DNA of 64,000 nt from Paenibacillus elgii NBRC 100335 (lineage in GTDB: Bacteria > Bacillota > Bacilli > Paenibacillales > NBRC-103111), in NCBI RefSeq assembly GCF_004000865.1, contig NZ_BIMB01000030.1, positions 1-64,000 of the forward strand, given 5' to 3'. A program made the position numbers and the translations under genes. The notes beneath the pieces were generated by a model. That model had not been told where the DNA came from. It did no database searches and saw nothing but the letters and a program-made list of their open reading frames with translations. Below are positions 23,235-31,931 of this stretch, one piece after another; within the stretch, counting starts at the first letter, position 1, and each line of letters begins with the position of its first letter.

Positions 23235-25361
23235 CTATGATTGCTGCGGCGAAACGAATTTCGCCCCGATCTGTTTCAATACAATCGCCACATCTTCACG
23301 GGTAAATTGACCGTCTCCGTTCAAGTCATTATGCCCGTACGGCGAGTTCAAATAAGCGAGAACTTCACGAATGCCAATCCCGTCATGGTCGGTATCGAAA
23401 TCGGCCAGTCTGCGCTGCATTTGCTGAATAGGGTCTCCGTAGACTACCTTGAGGCTTACGGCCGCGTTCGTCTCCCCGCTAAGGCTGCGTACCGCGCCGG
23501 CTTGGACACGGAATTCCAGATCATCCCCCGGCTGAAGCGGCCCGCTCGCGGTGAAGCCTGCTTCGGCGCCTCCCGGCGTGTAGACGACATCGGTTACCGA
23601 CAGCGCCGTGTTGCGGCTCATATTGGTGACGCTGAAGTAGGACGCATCCGCAACGGACCGCAGCGGCTCGGAGAAGGTCAGCCGGACCTTCATCCCATCC
23701 ATGACCAGCTTCGTCAATACTGGCGTTCCGGCTTGAGACACGCGAATGGCGTATACCCGGGTCGTCCCGTCCTGTGCGGTAACCAGCACTTCGATGACAT
23801 TTTGCGTGCCGGAGATCAAGGGCAGCGCCGGGCTGTCCATGCCGCTCTGAACGGGAACGTAGCTGCCGCTGTTGACGCGGACCTGAATCGTAGCAACCCG
23901 GTTACCGTCTGGTAGCACGGGCTTTACCGTCAGCGATGGGACGGATTGGCTTACCGTTATGGAATAGTCCGTTACCTGGCTGGAGAAGTCAAGGTGTCCG
24001 GGCGAAACGGTTAAGCTGGACAAGCTGGCGTCGTTACTCTTTAATCTTGTTACGGTGAGGGTATATATTTTTTCCACGGACGGGTCCTCGGCCAATACTT
24101 TGATCTCCAGCGTATTGCTGCCCACCGTCAGAGGCAGGGTAGAGGGAGAGCCGCTCGCCGCCGGTATGTAGCTGCCTCCGTTGGCGCGAACGTAGACGGA
24201 GGCGTTCACATCGGATAACGCAGGCGTTACCGCCAAGCTGGACGTAGAGTACGGGACATCCGCCATCGTATAGGCCAGCTTTTCGGACGCGAACGCTTCG
24301 TTCAAGGTTCCGGGGGCCACGTCCAGCTTGTTTAACCATGCGTCGTTGTTTTGCCGTTTCACGGTCATGTTATAGATATTCGTTTTCGTTCCGTCTTCCG
24401 CGATCACTTTGATCTGGATGCGGTTGCTCCCGACGTTCAAGGCAAACGGCTGGCTGGGCAAGCCGCTGCTAATCGTTGTGAAGCCTCCGTCGTTAATTTG
24501 AAGCTGCACGGTCGCTGCCGTATCGGCCGCCGTCGGTGTGACCGTCATTTCCTGGGTCGCATAGCTGACATCCGCCAGAACATATCCCATAAGATACGGT
24601 TGAAAAGGCGGACTTAGCGTGCTCCCGGATACGGTTAAAGCGCTCAACTCCGAATTCGTGCCCGGCGCAGCCCGCATGACCGTAATCGTATACGTTTTAT
24701 TGACCGTTTTATCGTTCGATGTGGTCTGCACCGTAATCGTATTGCTGCCGACGTTCAAAGGAACAGGGGCGGACGCCGTCCCGTCGGTTGCTGCCGATCC
24801 GTTGATGCTGAAGGAGGCGGCGGGGTCGTCCAATACCCCGGTGAGCGACAGGCTGCTCGTCGCATAAGGAACGCTTGCTGTATAGCTCGTCGCGGAAGGC
24901 TGGAAAGCCGGGGTTAACGCCGCTCCGTTTATACGCAAATCGCTCAAATCCGCATCGTTTGTCGCCGGAAAATACACATGGATCAAGTACGTCTTGATCG
25001 TGGATGAATCGGCCGAGGTAACCCTGATTTGAAACTTGTTGTCTCCCCGATTCGTCGCGATATAGCCGGTCGACGTATTTTCGCCCAGCGTGATCCAGGA
25101 GCTTCCGTTCATCGAGTACGCCATCGTCGCCCCGGAGTTCGCAGGGGTGGCGGCGGTGAAGAAGCCTTGCTCGGAGCTGCGCATCTTCACCCAATATTCC
25201 GACACGGACGGTGAAAATGCGGGCGAGAGCGCCCCTGCACCCTGATGAATGCTCGTCAGATCGGCATCTGCTTCGTTACCTGCCGCATGCGTATGCCAAG
25301 GGAAAATAACAATAAACATCATAGCCGTAAAAATGACCATCAAAAGCTTGGAAATTCGCAC
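23235..25361 (-). CDS. Secreted cadherin-like beta-sandwich protein with dockerin-like end
   Basis: 708 residues. Signal peptide to about 26 (HTHA cleavage). Five repeats of about 90 residues follow, each with the pattern LS-L-v-g-tLsPaFqp---Y---V-y-tsslt-tp and ending in a KTYTITVMR-type strand: the cadherin-like beta-sandwich fold. Next is a SwmB-like domain (VRLTFSEPLRSVADASYFSV). The C-terminus has two EF-hand-like calcium loops (DFDTDHDGIGIREVLAYL and DLNGDGQFTREDVAIVL), as in type I dockerins. It is probably a surface or extracellular polysaccharide-associated protein. No cohesin partner or SLH domain is visible in the window. Confidence 0.87.
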   Translation of the reverse strand: MRISKLLMVIFTAMMFIVIFPWHTHAAGNEADADLTSIHQGAGALSPAFSPSVSEYWVKMRSSEQGFFTAATPANSGATMAYSMNGSSWITLGENTSTGYIATNRGDNKFQIRVTSADSSTIKTYLIHVYFPATNDADLSDLRINGAALTPAFQPSATSYTASVPYATSSLSLTGVLDDPAASFSINGSAATDGTASAPVPLNVGSNTITVQTTSNDKTVNKTYTITVMRAAPGTNSELSALTVSGSTLSPPFQPYLMGYVLADVSYATQEMTVTPTAADTAATVQLQINDGGFTTISSGLPSQPFALNVGSNRIQIKVIAEDGTKTNIYNMTVKRQNNDAWLNKLDVAPGTLNEAFASEKLAYTMADVPYSTSSLAVTPALSDVNASVYVRANGGSYIPAASGSPSTLPLTVGSNTLEIKVLAEDPSVEKIYTLTVTRLKSNDASLSSLTVSPGHLDFSSQVTDYSITVSQSVPSLTVKPVLPDGNRVATIQVRVNSGSYVPVQSGMDSPALPLISGTQNVIEVLVTAQDGTTRVYAIRVSQAGTPVLTKLVMDGMKVRLTFSEPLRSVADASYFSVTNMSRNTALSVTDVVYTPGGAEAGFTASGPLQPGDDLEFRVQAGAVRSLSGETNAAVSLKVVYGDPIQQMQRRLADFDTDHDGIGIREVLAYLNSPYGHNDLNGDGQFTREDVAIVLKQIGAKFVSPQQS

Positions 25362-25471
25362 AAAACGTCCCCCTTCATGATGATAACCACCATTGTGAAA
25401 AAATGTATGGCATTCTCGCTGCCGCGTTTCGAATGTTTAGGAAAGCAGGAGGTTTCCATGCTATGACCGGG

Positions 25472-26038
25472 TCAGCCTTCCCGGTAGTCCTCGACAATGA
25501 CCTCGACCGCCCCGGTCTCGGGGTCCATCACGAAGCCGTGAACAGGGATCGCTTGGGGGAACAGCGGATGTCTGCGGATCATTTTCACGCTGTGCATGAC
25601 GCCTTCCTCCGCACAGCTAAAGCCTCGCAAAAACTTTTCCATGCGAATGCCGGATCGCTCAAGCGTCTCGATCACTAACGGATCGATGTCATGCTCTGCG
25701 AATTTGTTCACCATGCGCGCCGGATCAATCTCCGTCATACCGCAGCCGTGGTGGCCGATCACGATCACCTCGCGCGCGCCCAGCTCGTAGACGGCGACCA
25801 GCAGGCTGCGCATGGCGCTGCCGAACGGCTGAGTCAAAATCGCGCCAGCATTTTTGATGAACTTTGCATCTCCGTTTTTGAGGCCCAGCGCCTTCGGAAG
25901 CAGCTCGCTCAGCCGCGTGTCCATGCAGGTCAGCACGGCGACTTCTTTATCGGGATATTTATCCGTTAAGTAATCTTCATACCGTTTCTCGGCAACGAAT
26001 TTCTTATTGAATTCCAGTAAGCTCGGGACAATTGACAT
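25472..26038 (-). CDS. Beta-class carbonic anhydrase
   Basis: 188 residues. Zinc ligands are Cys38 in the CMDTR motif (with the Asp40-Arg42 dyad), His96 and Cys99 in GHHGCG. Overall it resembles the YtiB type of Bacillus (IVPSLLEFNKKFVAEKRYE; PVHGFVMDPETGAVEVIVED). It interconverts CO2 and bicarbonate in the cytosol. A ribosome site AAGGAGG lies upstream. It is divergent from a WYL-domain regulator, and a GCTAGA-N14-TCTAGC dyad lies between them. Confidence 0.93.
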   Translation of the reverse strand: MSIVPSLLEFNKKFVAEKRYEDYLTDKYPDKEVAVLTCMDTRLSELLPKALGLKNGDAKFIKNAGAILTQPFGSAMRSLLVAVYELGAREVIVIGHHGCGMTEIDPARMVNKFAEHDIDPLVIETLERSGIRMEKFLRGFSCAEEGVMHSVKMIRRHPLFPQAIPVHGFVMDPETGAVEVIVEDYREG

Positions 26039-26061
26039 TGTGTGTGACCTCCTTGCTGCAC

Positions 26062-26087
26062 GCTAGATTCTTATGTTTAAGTCTAGC
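26062..26087. promoter_or_regulatory. Dyad GCTAGA-N14-TCTAGC
   Basis: Perfect 6-bp inverted repeat 24 bp upstream of the carbonic anhydrase start, in the divergent gap with the WYL regulator. A possible operator or part of the promoter. Confidence 0.3.
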
Positions 26088-26235
26088 ATCAAATGCAGGA
26101 GAATGAATAGTAAAAATCTGTTTAACATTGCTATGAAAGTCTTATATTTTTCATTTGGTTATTGTAATAATATGAGCAGTAGAGCAATAATAGCTTTCGA
26201 TAGCATTCGATCCTATAGGGGAGGACGCGGCCGAG

Positions 26236-27183
26236 ATGAACAAGACGGATCGTTTGTTAGCCATCGTCATCGAATTACAGCGCAAAGGGGTGCTGCGGGC
26301 GGAGGATTTGGCGGCACGCTTCGAGACGAGCACGCGGACCATCTACCGGGACATTCAGGCGCTTAGCGAAGCGGGGGTACCGGTTGTCGGCGCTCCGGGG
26401 CAGGGCTATTCCTTGATGGAGGGGTATTTTCTGCCTCCGGTTAGCTTTACGGTGGAAGAAGCGGTGGCGCTGCTGATCGGAACGGACTTCGTCGAACAAA
26501 AGTTCGATACCGGGTATGGTGTGAAGGCGCAGAGCGCCCGGGGGAAGATCGAAGCCGTCTTGCCGGAGAGCGTCAGCAATGAGGCGTCCCGGGTCCGCGC
26601 GACCATGCGGCTGCTGGCTGCAGGTGATGCGCCAATCAGCGGGCAAGAGAAACAATATGTGGAAGCCCTGCGGAAAGCGATATTGGAGCGGAGGAAGGTC
26701 AAGTTCCATTACTCGAAGAACAGGCCGGAGATGGATGGGAACCGCCACAGCCACCGCACGGCCGCCCCTTATGGTCTTGTCCTTGTTCGGGGTTCATGGA
26801 TCTTGGTTGCGCATTGCGAGCTGCGGCAGGAGCTGCGCCATTTCCGTTTGTCCCGAATGAGCGGCCTGACCGCTCTGGAGGACCCGTTCTCGTTTCCTCC
26901 GGATTTTCAATTGCAGGATTACTTGCCTGCGGATGACCGGAACGTCCGGGTGCGGGTTCTGGTAAGTCCGGCGATCGCAGATCGGGTGAAGGAAACGTGC
27001 AGCTTTTACCTGGAAGCCTTCGAGGATCGGGAGGAAGGCTTGGTTATCACGTTTCGCGTCCGGCAGCCCGAGGAGCTGCTGCATTGGGTGCTCGGCTGGG
27101 GAGCGAATGCGGTGGTGCTGGAGCCGGAGGCGCTGAAGATCCGGGTCCGGGAAGAAGCCGAAAAGATGTTGAAGCGCTACTGA
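26236..27183 (+). CDS. YafY-type HTH/WYL-domain transcriptional regulator
   Basis: 315 residues. N-terminal winged helix (RLLAIVIELQRKGVLRAEDL, STRTIYRDIQALSEAGVPV), then the linker YSLMEGYFLPPVSFTVEEAV and a WYL domain (VKFHYSKNRPE, APYGLVLVRGSWILVAHCEL, LRHFRLSRMSGL) with a C-terminal WCX extension. WYL domains bind nucleotides, nucleic acid or small ligands and tune transcription. The divergent carbonic anhydrase and the downstream DinB-like gene are candidate targets. Confidence 0.9.
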   Translation: MNKTDRLLAIVIELQRKGVLRAEDLAARFETSTRTIYRDIQALSEAGVPVVGAPGQGYSLMEGYFLPPVSFTVEEAVALLIGTDFVEQKFDTGYGVKAQSARGKIEAVLPESVSNEASRVRATMRLLAAGDAPISGQEKQYVEALRKAILERRKVKFHYSKNRPEMDGNRHSHRTAAPYGLVLVRGSWILVAHCELRQELRHFRLSRMSGLTALEDPFSFPPDFQLQDYLPADDRNVRVRVLVSPAIADRVKETCSFYLEAFEDREEGLVITFRVRQPEELLHWVLGWGANAVVLEPEALKIRVREEAEKMLKRY

Positions 27184-27207
27184 CATACTGTTGTCAGTAG
27201 CGTTTTT
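27175..27207 (+). terminator. Terminator overlapping the WYL-regulator stop codon
   Basis: CGCTACTGACA (27175-27185) and TGTCAGTAGCG (27192-27202) form a perfect 11-bp stem with TTTTT after it. The left arm includes the last codons. Confidence 0.85.
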
Positions 27208-27248
27208 GTATAGTAAGAGCAGATGATGAAAAGGAGCTGGAATAAGCT

Positions 27249-27788
27249 ATGAATACAACGGAAATTTTGCGGGGTTTTGAGGAAATTACAGAGCATTACA
27301 TTCAGGAGCTGGAAGGCTTCAGTATGGAACAGTTGAAGCGGCAGCCGGGAGCGAACGAATGGTCGCTCGGACAAATGTATCAGCATTTGATTAACGCTGC
27401 ATTGTACATGCAGCTTGCCAACGCGGAGCGCTGCCTGACGCCGGAGGGGAATGACGCCATATCTGCAGGCGAAAAGACGGAGGTGGGGGCAGCCATATTC
27501 GAGCAAGGAAGCTTTCCGCCGGTGCGCATCCAGGTCCCGCCTTCACCGCAATATACGCCTCAGCAGCCCGAAAGCAAAGAGCAGCTTGTCGAAGGGTTGA
27601 AATCTGTCGTGCGCCGCATGAACGAGATTGCGCCAAAGCTGGAAAATGTGCCGCTGCACCATACCGTCGCCCATCCCCGATTTGGGGGACTGACCGCGGA
27701 AGAATGGTTCAGGCTCGTCGAAATGCATTACCGCCACCATCTTCTGCAGAAGGACCGTTTGAAGCAAGCTCTCTTGCTTAACGCTTAA
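27249..27788 (+). CDS. DinB-like four-helix-bundle protein
   Basis: 179 residues. The DinB/YfiT-like metal triad is visible as His in MYQHLIN and the HYRHH motif near the C-terminus. The aromatic/acidic segment GANEWSLGQMYQHL is typical. The family contains metal-dependent thiol transferases (bacillithiol or other low-molecular thiols) and damage-induced proteins; which applies here cannot be told. AAGGAGCTGG lies upstream, and the EVE-domain gene follows 31 bp later. Confidence 0.85.
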   Translation: MNTTEILRGFEEITEHYIQELEGFSMEQLKRQPGANEWSLGQMYQHLINAALYMQLANAERCLTPEGNDAISAGEKTEVGAAIFEQGSFPPVRIQVPPSPQYTPQQPESKEQLVEGLKSVVRRMNEIAPKLENVPLHHTVAHPRFGGLTAEEWFRLVEMHYRHHLLQKDRLKQALLLNA

Positions 27789-27819
27789 CTGCAGCGGGAA
27801 TGAACAGGAGGAATGACAA

Positions 27820-28305
27820 ATGCTGGACCAATCGATACCCGGGCAAGAGCGCTACTGGATTGGCGTTGTTTCCGCCTCCCATGTAAGCCGGGGCGTGCAG
27901 GGCGGGTTCGCCCAGCTGTGCCACGGCAAGTCTGCGCCGCTCCGGAGGATGCGCCCCGGAGACTGGCTCATTTATTATTCTCCGCGTACGGACATGAAGG
28001 AAGGGGAGCCGCTGCAAGCCTTTACCGCTATCGGACAGGTGGCGGACGACCGGGTTTACGAATACCGGATGTCCGATTCCTTCGTGCCGTTCCGCCGGGA
28101 TATCCGCTATGTGCCCTGCAGCGTAGTGAAAATCGCCCCGCTGCTGGATCGGCTCAGCTTTACGCGCGGGAACCGGCATTGGGGGTATAAGTTGCGCTCG
28201 GGCCATTTCGAGATCGCGCGGGAGGATTTTCTGACGATTGCCGGAGCGATGCTGGGCGAGGCGGGAACTCTCAAAATAGAGACCGGAAATATATCTATAT
28301 CTTGA
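27820..28305 (+). CDS. EVE domain protein (UPF0310 type)
   Basis: 161 residues spanning a single EVE/PUA-like domain. [20 protein letters not shown] opens it, with [18 protein letters not shown] and the ribose-type pocket region [13 protein letters not shown] following. It ends with a [17 protein letters not shown] helix. EVE domains bind modified bases in DNA or RNA; this family is widespread and its cellular role is not settled. Its stop is followed directly by a terminator. Confidence 0.88.
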   Translation: MLDQSIPGQERYWIGVVSASHVSRGVQGGFAQLCHGKSAPLRRMRPGDWLIYYSPRTDMKEGEPLQAFTAIGQVADDRVYEYRMSDSFVPFRRDIRYVPCSVVKIAPLLDRLSFTRGNRHWGYKLRSGHFEIAREDFLTIAGAMLGEAGTLKIETGNISIS

Positions 28306-28309
28306 GGCT

Positions 28310-28358
28310 GGACTTGCCCAAGCGACGAGCTTGGGGCGTCCGGTTTTTCTTTTTTTTA
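28310..28358 (+). terminator. Terminator after the EVE gene
   Basis: GGACTTGCCCAAGC (28310-28323) pairs with GCTTGGGGCGTCC (28329-28341) with one bulge, then a long T-rich tract. Confidence 0.85.
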
Positions 28359-28361
28359 AGC

Positions 28362-28766
28362 AGACTGTAACTTACCCCACCGACCTTCTTGTTCGGGAAA
28401 GTCAAGGGCGGATTTTCTACCTTGGCCGGATGGGCACAATCTTTGAAAAGCTTTACGGCATAAAGCATACATGACGCGGTATACAGAACATCAACAAGTG
28501 AGTCGATGTCTCGTAAAGGAAACTGCTGGGATAATGCGTCCATGGAGTCGTTCTTTGGTCATATGAAGGACGAACTTAACTACAAAGATTGTCAATCTCT
28601 TAAAGAACTGCGCTACAGGTTAATGAGTATATGGCCCATTACAATTCAGAACGCTATCAATGGACATTAAAAAAGATGACTCCTGATGAATTCAGAAGCC
28701 ATCTCTTAGCTGCTTAAAAGACCATAGTCACTTTTTCAATGCTGTCCACAAAGGGGGTTACAGTTC
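28362..28766 (+). mobile_element. IS3-family element, internally deleted remnant
   Basis: Candidate terminal repeats ACTGTAAC (28364-28371, followed by TTACCCC) and GTTACAGT (28757-28764, preceded by GGGGG) enclose a transposase C-terminal fragment. Only about 400 bp remain of an element that should be 1.2-1.5 kb. The 28380-28490 part matches nothing clear. Together with the fragment it marks the left side of an AT-rich islet. Confidence 0.5.
28488..28717 (+). pseudogene. IS3-family transposase OrfB, C-terminal fragment with frameshift
   Basis: SMSRKGNCWDNASMESFFGH is the hallmark of the OrfB integrase core near the catalytic Glu, followed by MKDELNYKDCQSLKELRYR. One frameshift near 28620 moves the reading to NEYMAHYNSERYQWTLKKMT and PDEFRSHLLAA, ending at TAA 28717. 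The DDE N-terminal half is missing. Non-functional. Confidence 0.85.
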
Positions 28767-28819
28767 AAGTATTACCGACATGGTGTTTTTTTAGCCCTTC
28801 TGTTCAATTTATTGATCAA

Positions 28820-29011
28820 CTATTTTCGTCCCCACAGTGCCATTGCAATAATTTCTATTAAGCCCACTACGACAAAAACTATTGATCCTACCAAAAGAGA
28901 TGTTTGAAGATCTACGTTCAAAATGCTAGGCAAAATTGTGAATAAAATAATAAAATTCAAAATATTCCAAGGTAGTCTTTTTTTTAAAAAATTAAGTAGT
29001 ACTTGTTTCAT
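28820..29011 (-). CDS. Small membrane protein, candidate immunity-like partner
   Basis: 63 residues: basic N-terminus (KQVLLNFLKKRLPWN) and two hydrophobic helices (about 16-31 and 38-58), ending WGRK. AAGGGAG precedes ATG 29011. It lies in AT-rich DNA and is transcribed divergently from a secreted protein 180 bp away, with a plausible TAATAT -10 in the gap. Family not recognised. The arrangement resembles toxin or bacteriocin genes next to small membrane immunity proteins, but that is inference only. Confidence 0.6.
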   Translation of the reverse strand: MKQVLLNFLKKRLPWNILNFIILFTILPSILNVDLQTSLLVGSIVFVVVGLIEIIAMALWGRK

Positions 29012-29109
29012 TGTATAATTTCTCCCTTTTGAGTTTGTTTAATTTTACCATATTATCGAATTTCTTGCGCTATGATAACTGAAAAAAATTTTATATATCT
29101 AGGTTTTTA

Positions 29110-29138
29110 TTGAATATATACCCTTAAATTGATAATAT
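29110..29138 (+). promoter_or_regulatory. Promoter of the AT-rich secreted-protein gene
   Basis: TTGAAT (29110-29115), 17-bp spacer, TAATAT (29133-29138), about 54 bp before the GTG start. Confidence 0.55.
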
Positions 29139-29191
29139 TAATTTGTTAGCAAAAATATTCATTTATTTCAAAATAATAGGAGGTTTTCGGG

Positions 29192-29857
29192 GTGAAAAAA
29201 ATTATTGTCGCTTCGTCTTTATCTTTGGCCTTACTGGGAAGTCAGGTCGGCTCTGCTTTTGCTGCTCCTCAAGAAGTTACTGTTCAAGCTGATCAGGCAA
29301 TTTCACAACTTTCACAGGCTTTTATCGATAAGGTTAATCCATATGTAAAAATTGATTCTGCTAAACAGTTTTATTTGACCAAAGAAGCAGAAAAAATCTT
29401 AAGCAAAGCAGACATTCAGACAGCCAAAGAAGTAATCGAAAAGACGAATGATTTTGTGAGAGAACATGCACAGGAGTTGTCTATCTCCAGCAACGGTACA
29501 TTAGTGCCGACACAATTCGAACGCGCTGCTATCAATTTAGGTGATAATTTTTCTTTTGATATTGCTTGGTGGGGAACTCAGATTCACTTCTCTCATGAAT
29601 TTGTTCAAAAATTTAAGGACAATGTTCTTTTATATACTGCATCTGTTGCAGGAACAATTGCTGCCATGCAAGCTACTATGCTTTTCTTTTCGGTGACTCC
29701 TCCTGCTTGGTTTGCTTCTGCGGTGACCGCCGTTGCAGCAGCTGGAGCATGGATGCTTATAAACACAGACAAAGGAGCAGGCACTTACGTAGACTTTTAT
29801 GGATGGTATGGAACTATTGGTATAACAGTCCCAGTTCCTATTTTCCACTCTTATTAA
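29192..29857 (+). CDS. Secreted protein with hydrophobic C-terminal region, unknown family
   Basis: 221 residues from GTG 29192, preceded by TAGGAGG at 8 bp. Signal peptide to about residue 24 (SAFAAP). The mature part has an amphipathic helical half (residues 25-110, rich in Ala, Lys and Glu), then DIAWWGTQIHFSHEFVQKF, a long hydrophobic stretch (about 148-195, TASVAGTIAAMQATMLFF through AVTAVAAAGAWMLI) and a Tyr/Trp-rich tail (DFYGWYGTIGITVPVP). A secreted protein with such a segment may insert in membranes. No recognised family. GC is far lower than in flanking genes, suggesting transfer. A strong bidirectional terminator follows. Confidence 0.7.
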   Translation: MKKIIVASSLSLALLGSQVGSAFAAPQEVTVQADQAISQLSQAFIDKVNPYVKIDSAKQFYLTKEAEKILSKADIQTAKEVIEKTNDFVREHAQELSISSNGTLVPTQFERAAINLGDNFSFDIAWWGTQIHFSHEFVQKFKDNVLLYTASVAGTIAAMQATMLFFSVTPPAWFASAVTAVAAAGAWMLINTDKGAGTYVDFYGWYGTIGITVPVPIFHSY

Positions 29858-29892
29858 CTCTGGGCGGCGAATCTGATTTCGTGGAACAATGC

Positions 29893-29938
29893 AAAAAAAC
29901 GGCTCTTGTTCGCATTACGCGGCAAGAGCCGTTTTTTT
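29893..29938. terminator. Strong bidirectional terminator
   Basis: AAAAAAACGGCTCTTG / CAAGAGCCGTTTTTTT, 16-bp perfect arms with a 14-base loop. The rest of 29858-30137 holds nothing I can identify. Confidence 0.85.
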
Positions 29939-30137
29939 GGTTTTCTTCGAATTTATTATCAAGTCCTTGGCTTCTCAAACGATAGGCATGGGTCCCCCAG
30001 TTCACCGGCCCTAAAACTCAAGCGACCACAGTACCGGGTTCCATTGGTATTTTTTACGGGCCTCGTTGCGGGTATGGCTCTACGGGGCAGGGCACGCCTA
30101 GCGCCGAAGAACCGCGGACCTCCGCACCAGAATCCCA

Positions 30138-30878
30138 TTACAGCGTCTGCCCGCTGTCGACCGTAATGATCTGGCCGGTCATGGCTTCCTGCTCCAAGGC
30201 GGCGCAGATCATGCGGGCGATATCCTCGGGCGTGGAAATGCGCTGCAGCAATAGCTGCGGGGCCAGCCGCTTCATTTGCTCTTCCTTGCCGTCCCACCAA
30301 CGGGTCGCGACGGCTCCGGGAACGATGCAGGAGACGCGGATATACGGCGCCAGGGCGCGCGCCAAAGATTTCGTCAGGCCGTGCACGGCCGCTTTCGATA
30401 CGGCATACGGCAGCGAAGAGCCTAAACCAGTGATCCCGGCGATGCTGCCTACATTCACGATGGCTCCCTGCTTGTTGCTTTTCATGAAAGGAGCCACGGC
30501 CCTCGCGCAGAAAAACGTCCCCTTCACATTGACGCCGTAGAGCTCATCCCACACCTCATCCGTTGCCGCTTCCAGATCGTCCATCGGAATGTGCCGGGTA
30601 ATCCCGGCATTATTCACGAGCAGATCCACGGTCCCGAATTGCCGGACCGCTTGATCGACCATATGCCGCACTTCCCGGTCTAGGGAGATATCGGCCTGGA
30701 TCGCCACTGCTTGCCCGCCTTTGTCCTTGATGCTTTGAACCGTTACTTCCGCATCGGCAGCGGATCGCGAATAATTCACGATAACCGCCGCCCCCCGTTC
30801 AGCCAACGCAAGACAGGCCGCTCTGCCGATGCCCGTACCTCCGCCCGTGACCAGCGCTACTTTATTCCGCAAATTCAT
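30138..30878 (-). CDS. Short-chain dehydrogenase/reductase (FabG-like)
   Basis: 246 residues from ATG 30878, which has AAGGAGGG at good spacing; ATG 30938 is also in frame without one. Classical SDR: cofactor motif TGGGTGIGRA, NNAG, catalytic Ser in GSIAGITGLGSS and PYAVSK (Tyr/Lys), and CIVPGAVATRWW. An Arg or Asn after the second strand (NYSRSAADAE) suggests NADP preference. Substrate unknown. Divergent from a LysR-type regulator, its probable controller. Confidence 0.9.
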   Translation of the reverse strand: MNLRNKVALVTGGGTGIGRAACLALAERGAAVIVNYSRSAADAEVTVQSIKDKGGQAVAIQADISLDREVRHMVDQAVRQFGTVDLLVNNAGITRHIPMDDLEAATDEVWDELYGVNVKGTFFCARAVAPFMKSNKQGAIVNVGSIAGITGLGSSLPYAVSKAAVHGLTKSLARALAPYIRVSCIVPGAVATRWWDGKEEQMKRLAPQLLLQRISTPEDIARMICAALEQEAMTGQIITVDSGQTL

Positions 30879-30920
30879 CGAAAATGCCCTCCTTATTCTT
30901 CGCTGCTTGTTATAAGTCGA

Positions 30921-30950
30921 TTGTACGTCAGGAATCATGTTCTGTATAAT
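30921..30950 (+). promoter_or_regulatory. Promoter of the LysR-type gene
   Basis: TTGTAC (30921-30926), 18-bp spacer, TATAAT (30945-30950), in the gap divergent to the SDR gene. Confidence 0.55.
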
Positions 30951-31007
30951 TGAATTAAGTGAATACCAAGTTCATAAAAATTGAATTCGATAACCCGAGG
31001 GATGAGA

Positions 31008-31886
31008 ATGGACCTGAAAATGCTAAAAACGTTTCAGACGATCGTGCAGCACGGCAGCTTCATCCGCGCCGCGGAAGAAATGAATTATGCCCAGTCTACT
31101 GTCACGATGCAGATGCAAAAGCTGGAATCCGATTTGGGCGTTCAGTTGATCGAGCGCGGTAAGAAAATCCGGCTAACCGAGGCGGGGCGGCTGCTCTACG
31201 AACAAAGCCTGCCGATTGTCAGAGACATGGAGCGGGTACAGCAACATATGTCCGAGCTGCAGTGGGGCATGGCGGGAAGCCTTCGTATGGGCGTGACGGA
31301 ACCGACGGCAAGCTACCGGCTGCCGGCTGTTTTGAAGAGGTTTCTAACTCTCTATCCGAAGATTCGCATTGCGGTAGAGTTCGGAAGCACGCCGGCGCTG
31401 AGCGAACGGCTTCTTCAAGGCGACATCGACTTGGCCCTTTGCTCCGCGCCGGATTTGGGAGCCGAGCTCTACTTCGAGCCTTTGTTCAAAGAGCCATTTC
31501 TCGTCTTGATGCCCGAAGACCATCCGTTGGCGAAGCAGGAGGTCGTCGAACCGGATCAGATCCGGGAATACCCGCTGCTCATCACCTCAACCACCTGTCC
31601 GTATCGGCGGAAGCTTGAGATGGTCATGCAGGATGCCGGAGGCATGCCGTTAAACACGATGGAAATCGGCAGCATGACGGCCTTGAAATATTATGTCGCC
31701 GGTGGATTAGGCGTTGCTCTGGTGCCGAAGATTACCGTGGATTCGCTGCCGGAAGGAACGACGGCCCGGGCCATCAGCGGCGATCTCATCGAGATGACCT
31801 TCGGCCTGCTCTGCAAAACGTCGGAGGTTCCTTTGAAGCTGGCAGGGGCAAAGCTGTATCAATTTCTCAAGCAAGAGCTCCGATAG
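31008..31886 (+). CDS. LysR-family transcriptional regulator
   Basis: 292 residues from ATG 31008 (GAGGGATGAGA upstream). The N-terminal LysR helix-turn-helix shows LKMLKTFQTIVQHGSFIRAA and YAQSTVTMQMQKLESDLGVQ, then LIERGKKIRLTEAG. The effector domain includes LRMGVTEPTASYRLPAVLKR, DIDLALCSAP and GLGVALVPKITV. It very likely regulates the divergent short-chain dehydrogenase. The co-inducer is unknown. Confidence 0.93.
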   Translation: MDLKMLKTFQTIVQHGSFIRAAEEMNYAQSTVTMQMQKLESDLGVQLIERGKKIRLTEAGRLLYEQSLPIVRDMERVQQHMSELQWGMAGSLRMGVTEPTASYRLPAVLKRFLTLYPKIRIAVEFGSTPALSERLLQGDIDLALCSAPDLGAELYFEPLFKEPFLVLMPEDHPLAKQEVVEPDQIREYPLLITSTTCPYRRKLEMVMQDAGGMPLNTMEIGSMTALKYYVAGGLGVALVPKITVDSLPEGTTARAISGDLIEMTFGLLCKTSEVPLKLAGAKLYQFLKQELR

Positions 31887-31888
31887 AC

Positions 31889-31924
31889 AAAAATCAAGCC
31901 CCCGCCGTAAAAAGGCAGGAGCTT
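31889..31924 (-). terminator. Terminator for the coat-protein operon
   Basis: On the minus strand AAGCTCCTGCC pairs with GGCGGGGGCTT (two G-U pairs) with a 7-base loop, then GATTTTTG. Confidence 0.65.
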
Positions 31925-31931
31925 TCCCAAC

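Noticed and set aside
28295-28543. 82-codon minus-strand frame over the EVE-gene terminator
   Set aside because: Its end reads through a T-rich terminator (poly-Lys) and its start lies inside the transposase fragment.
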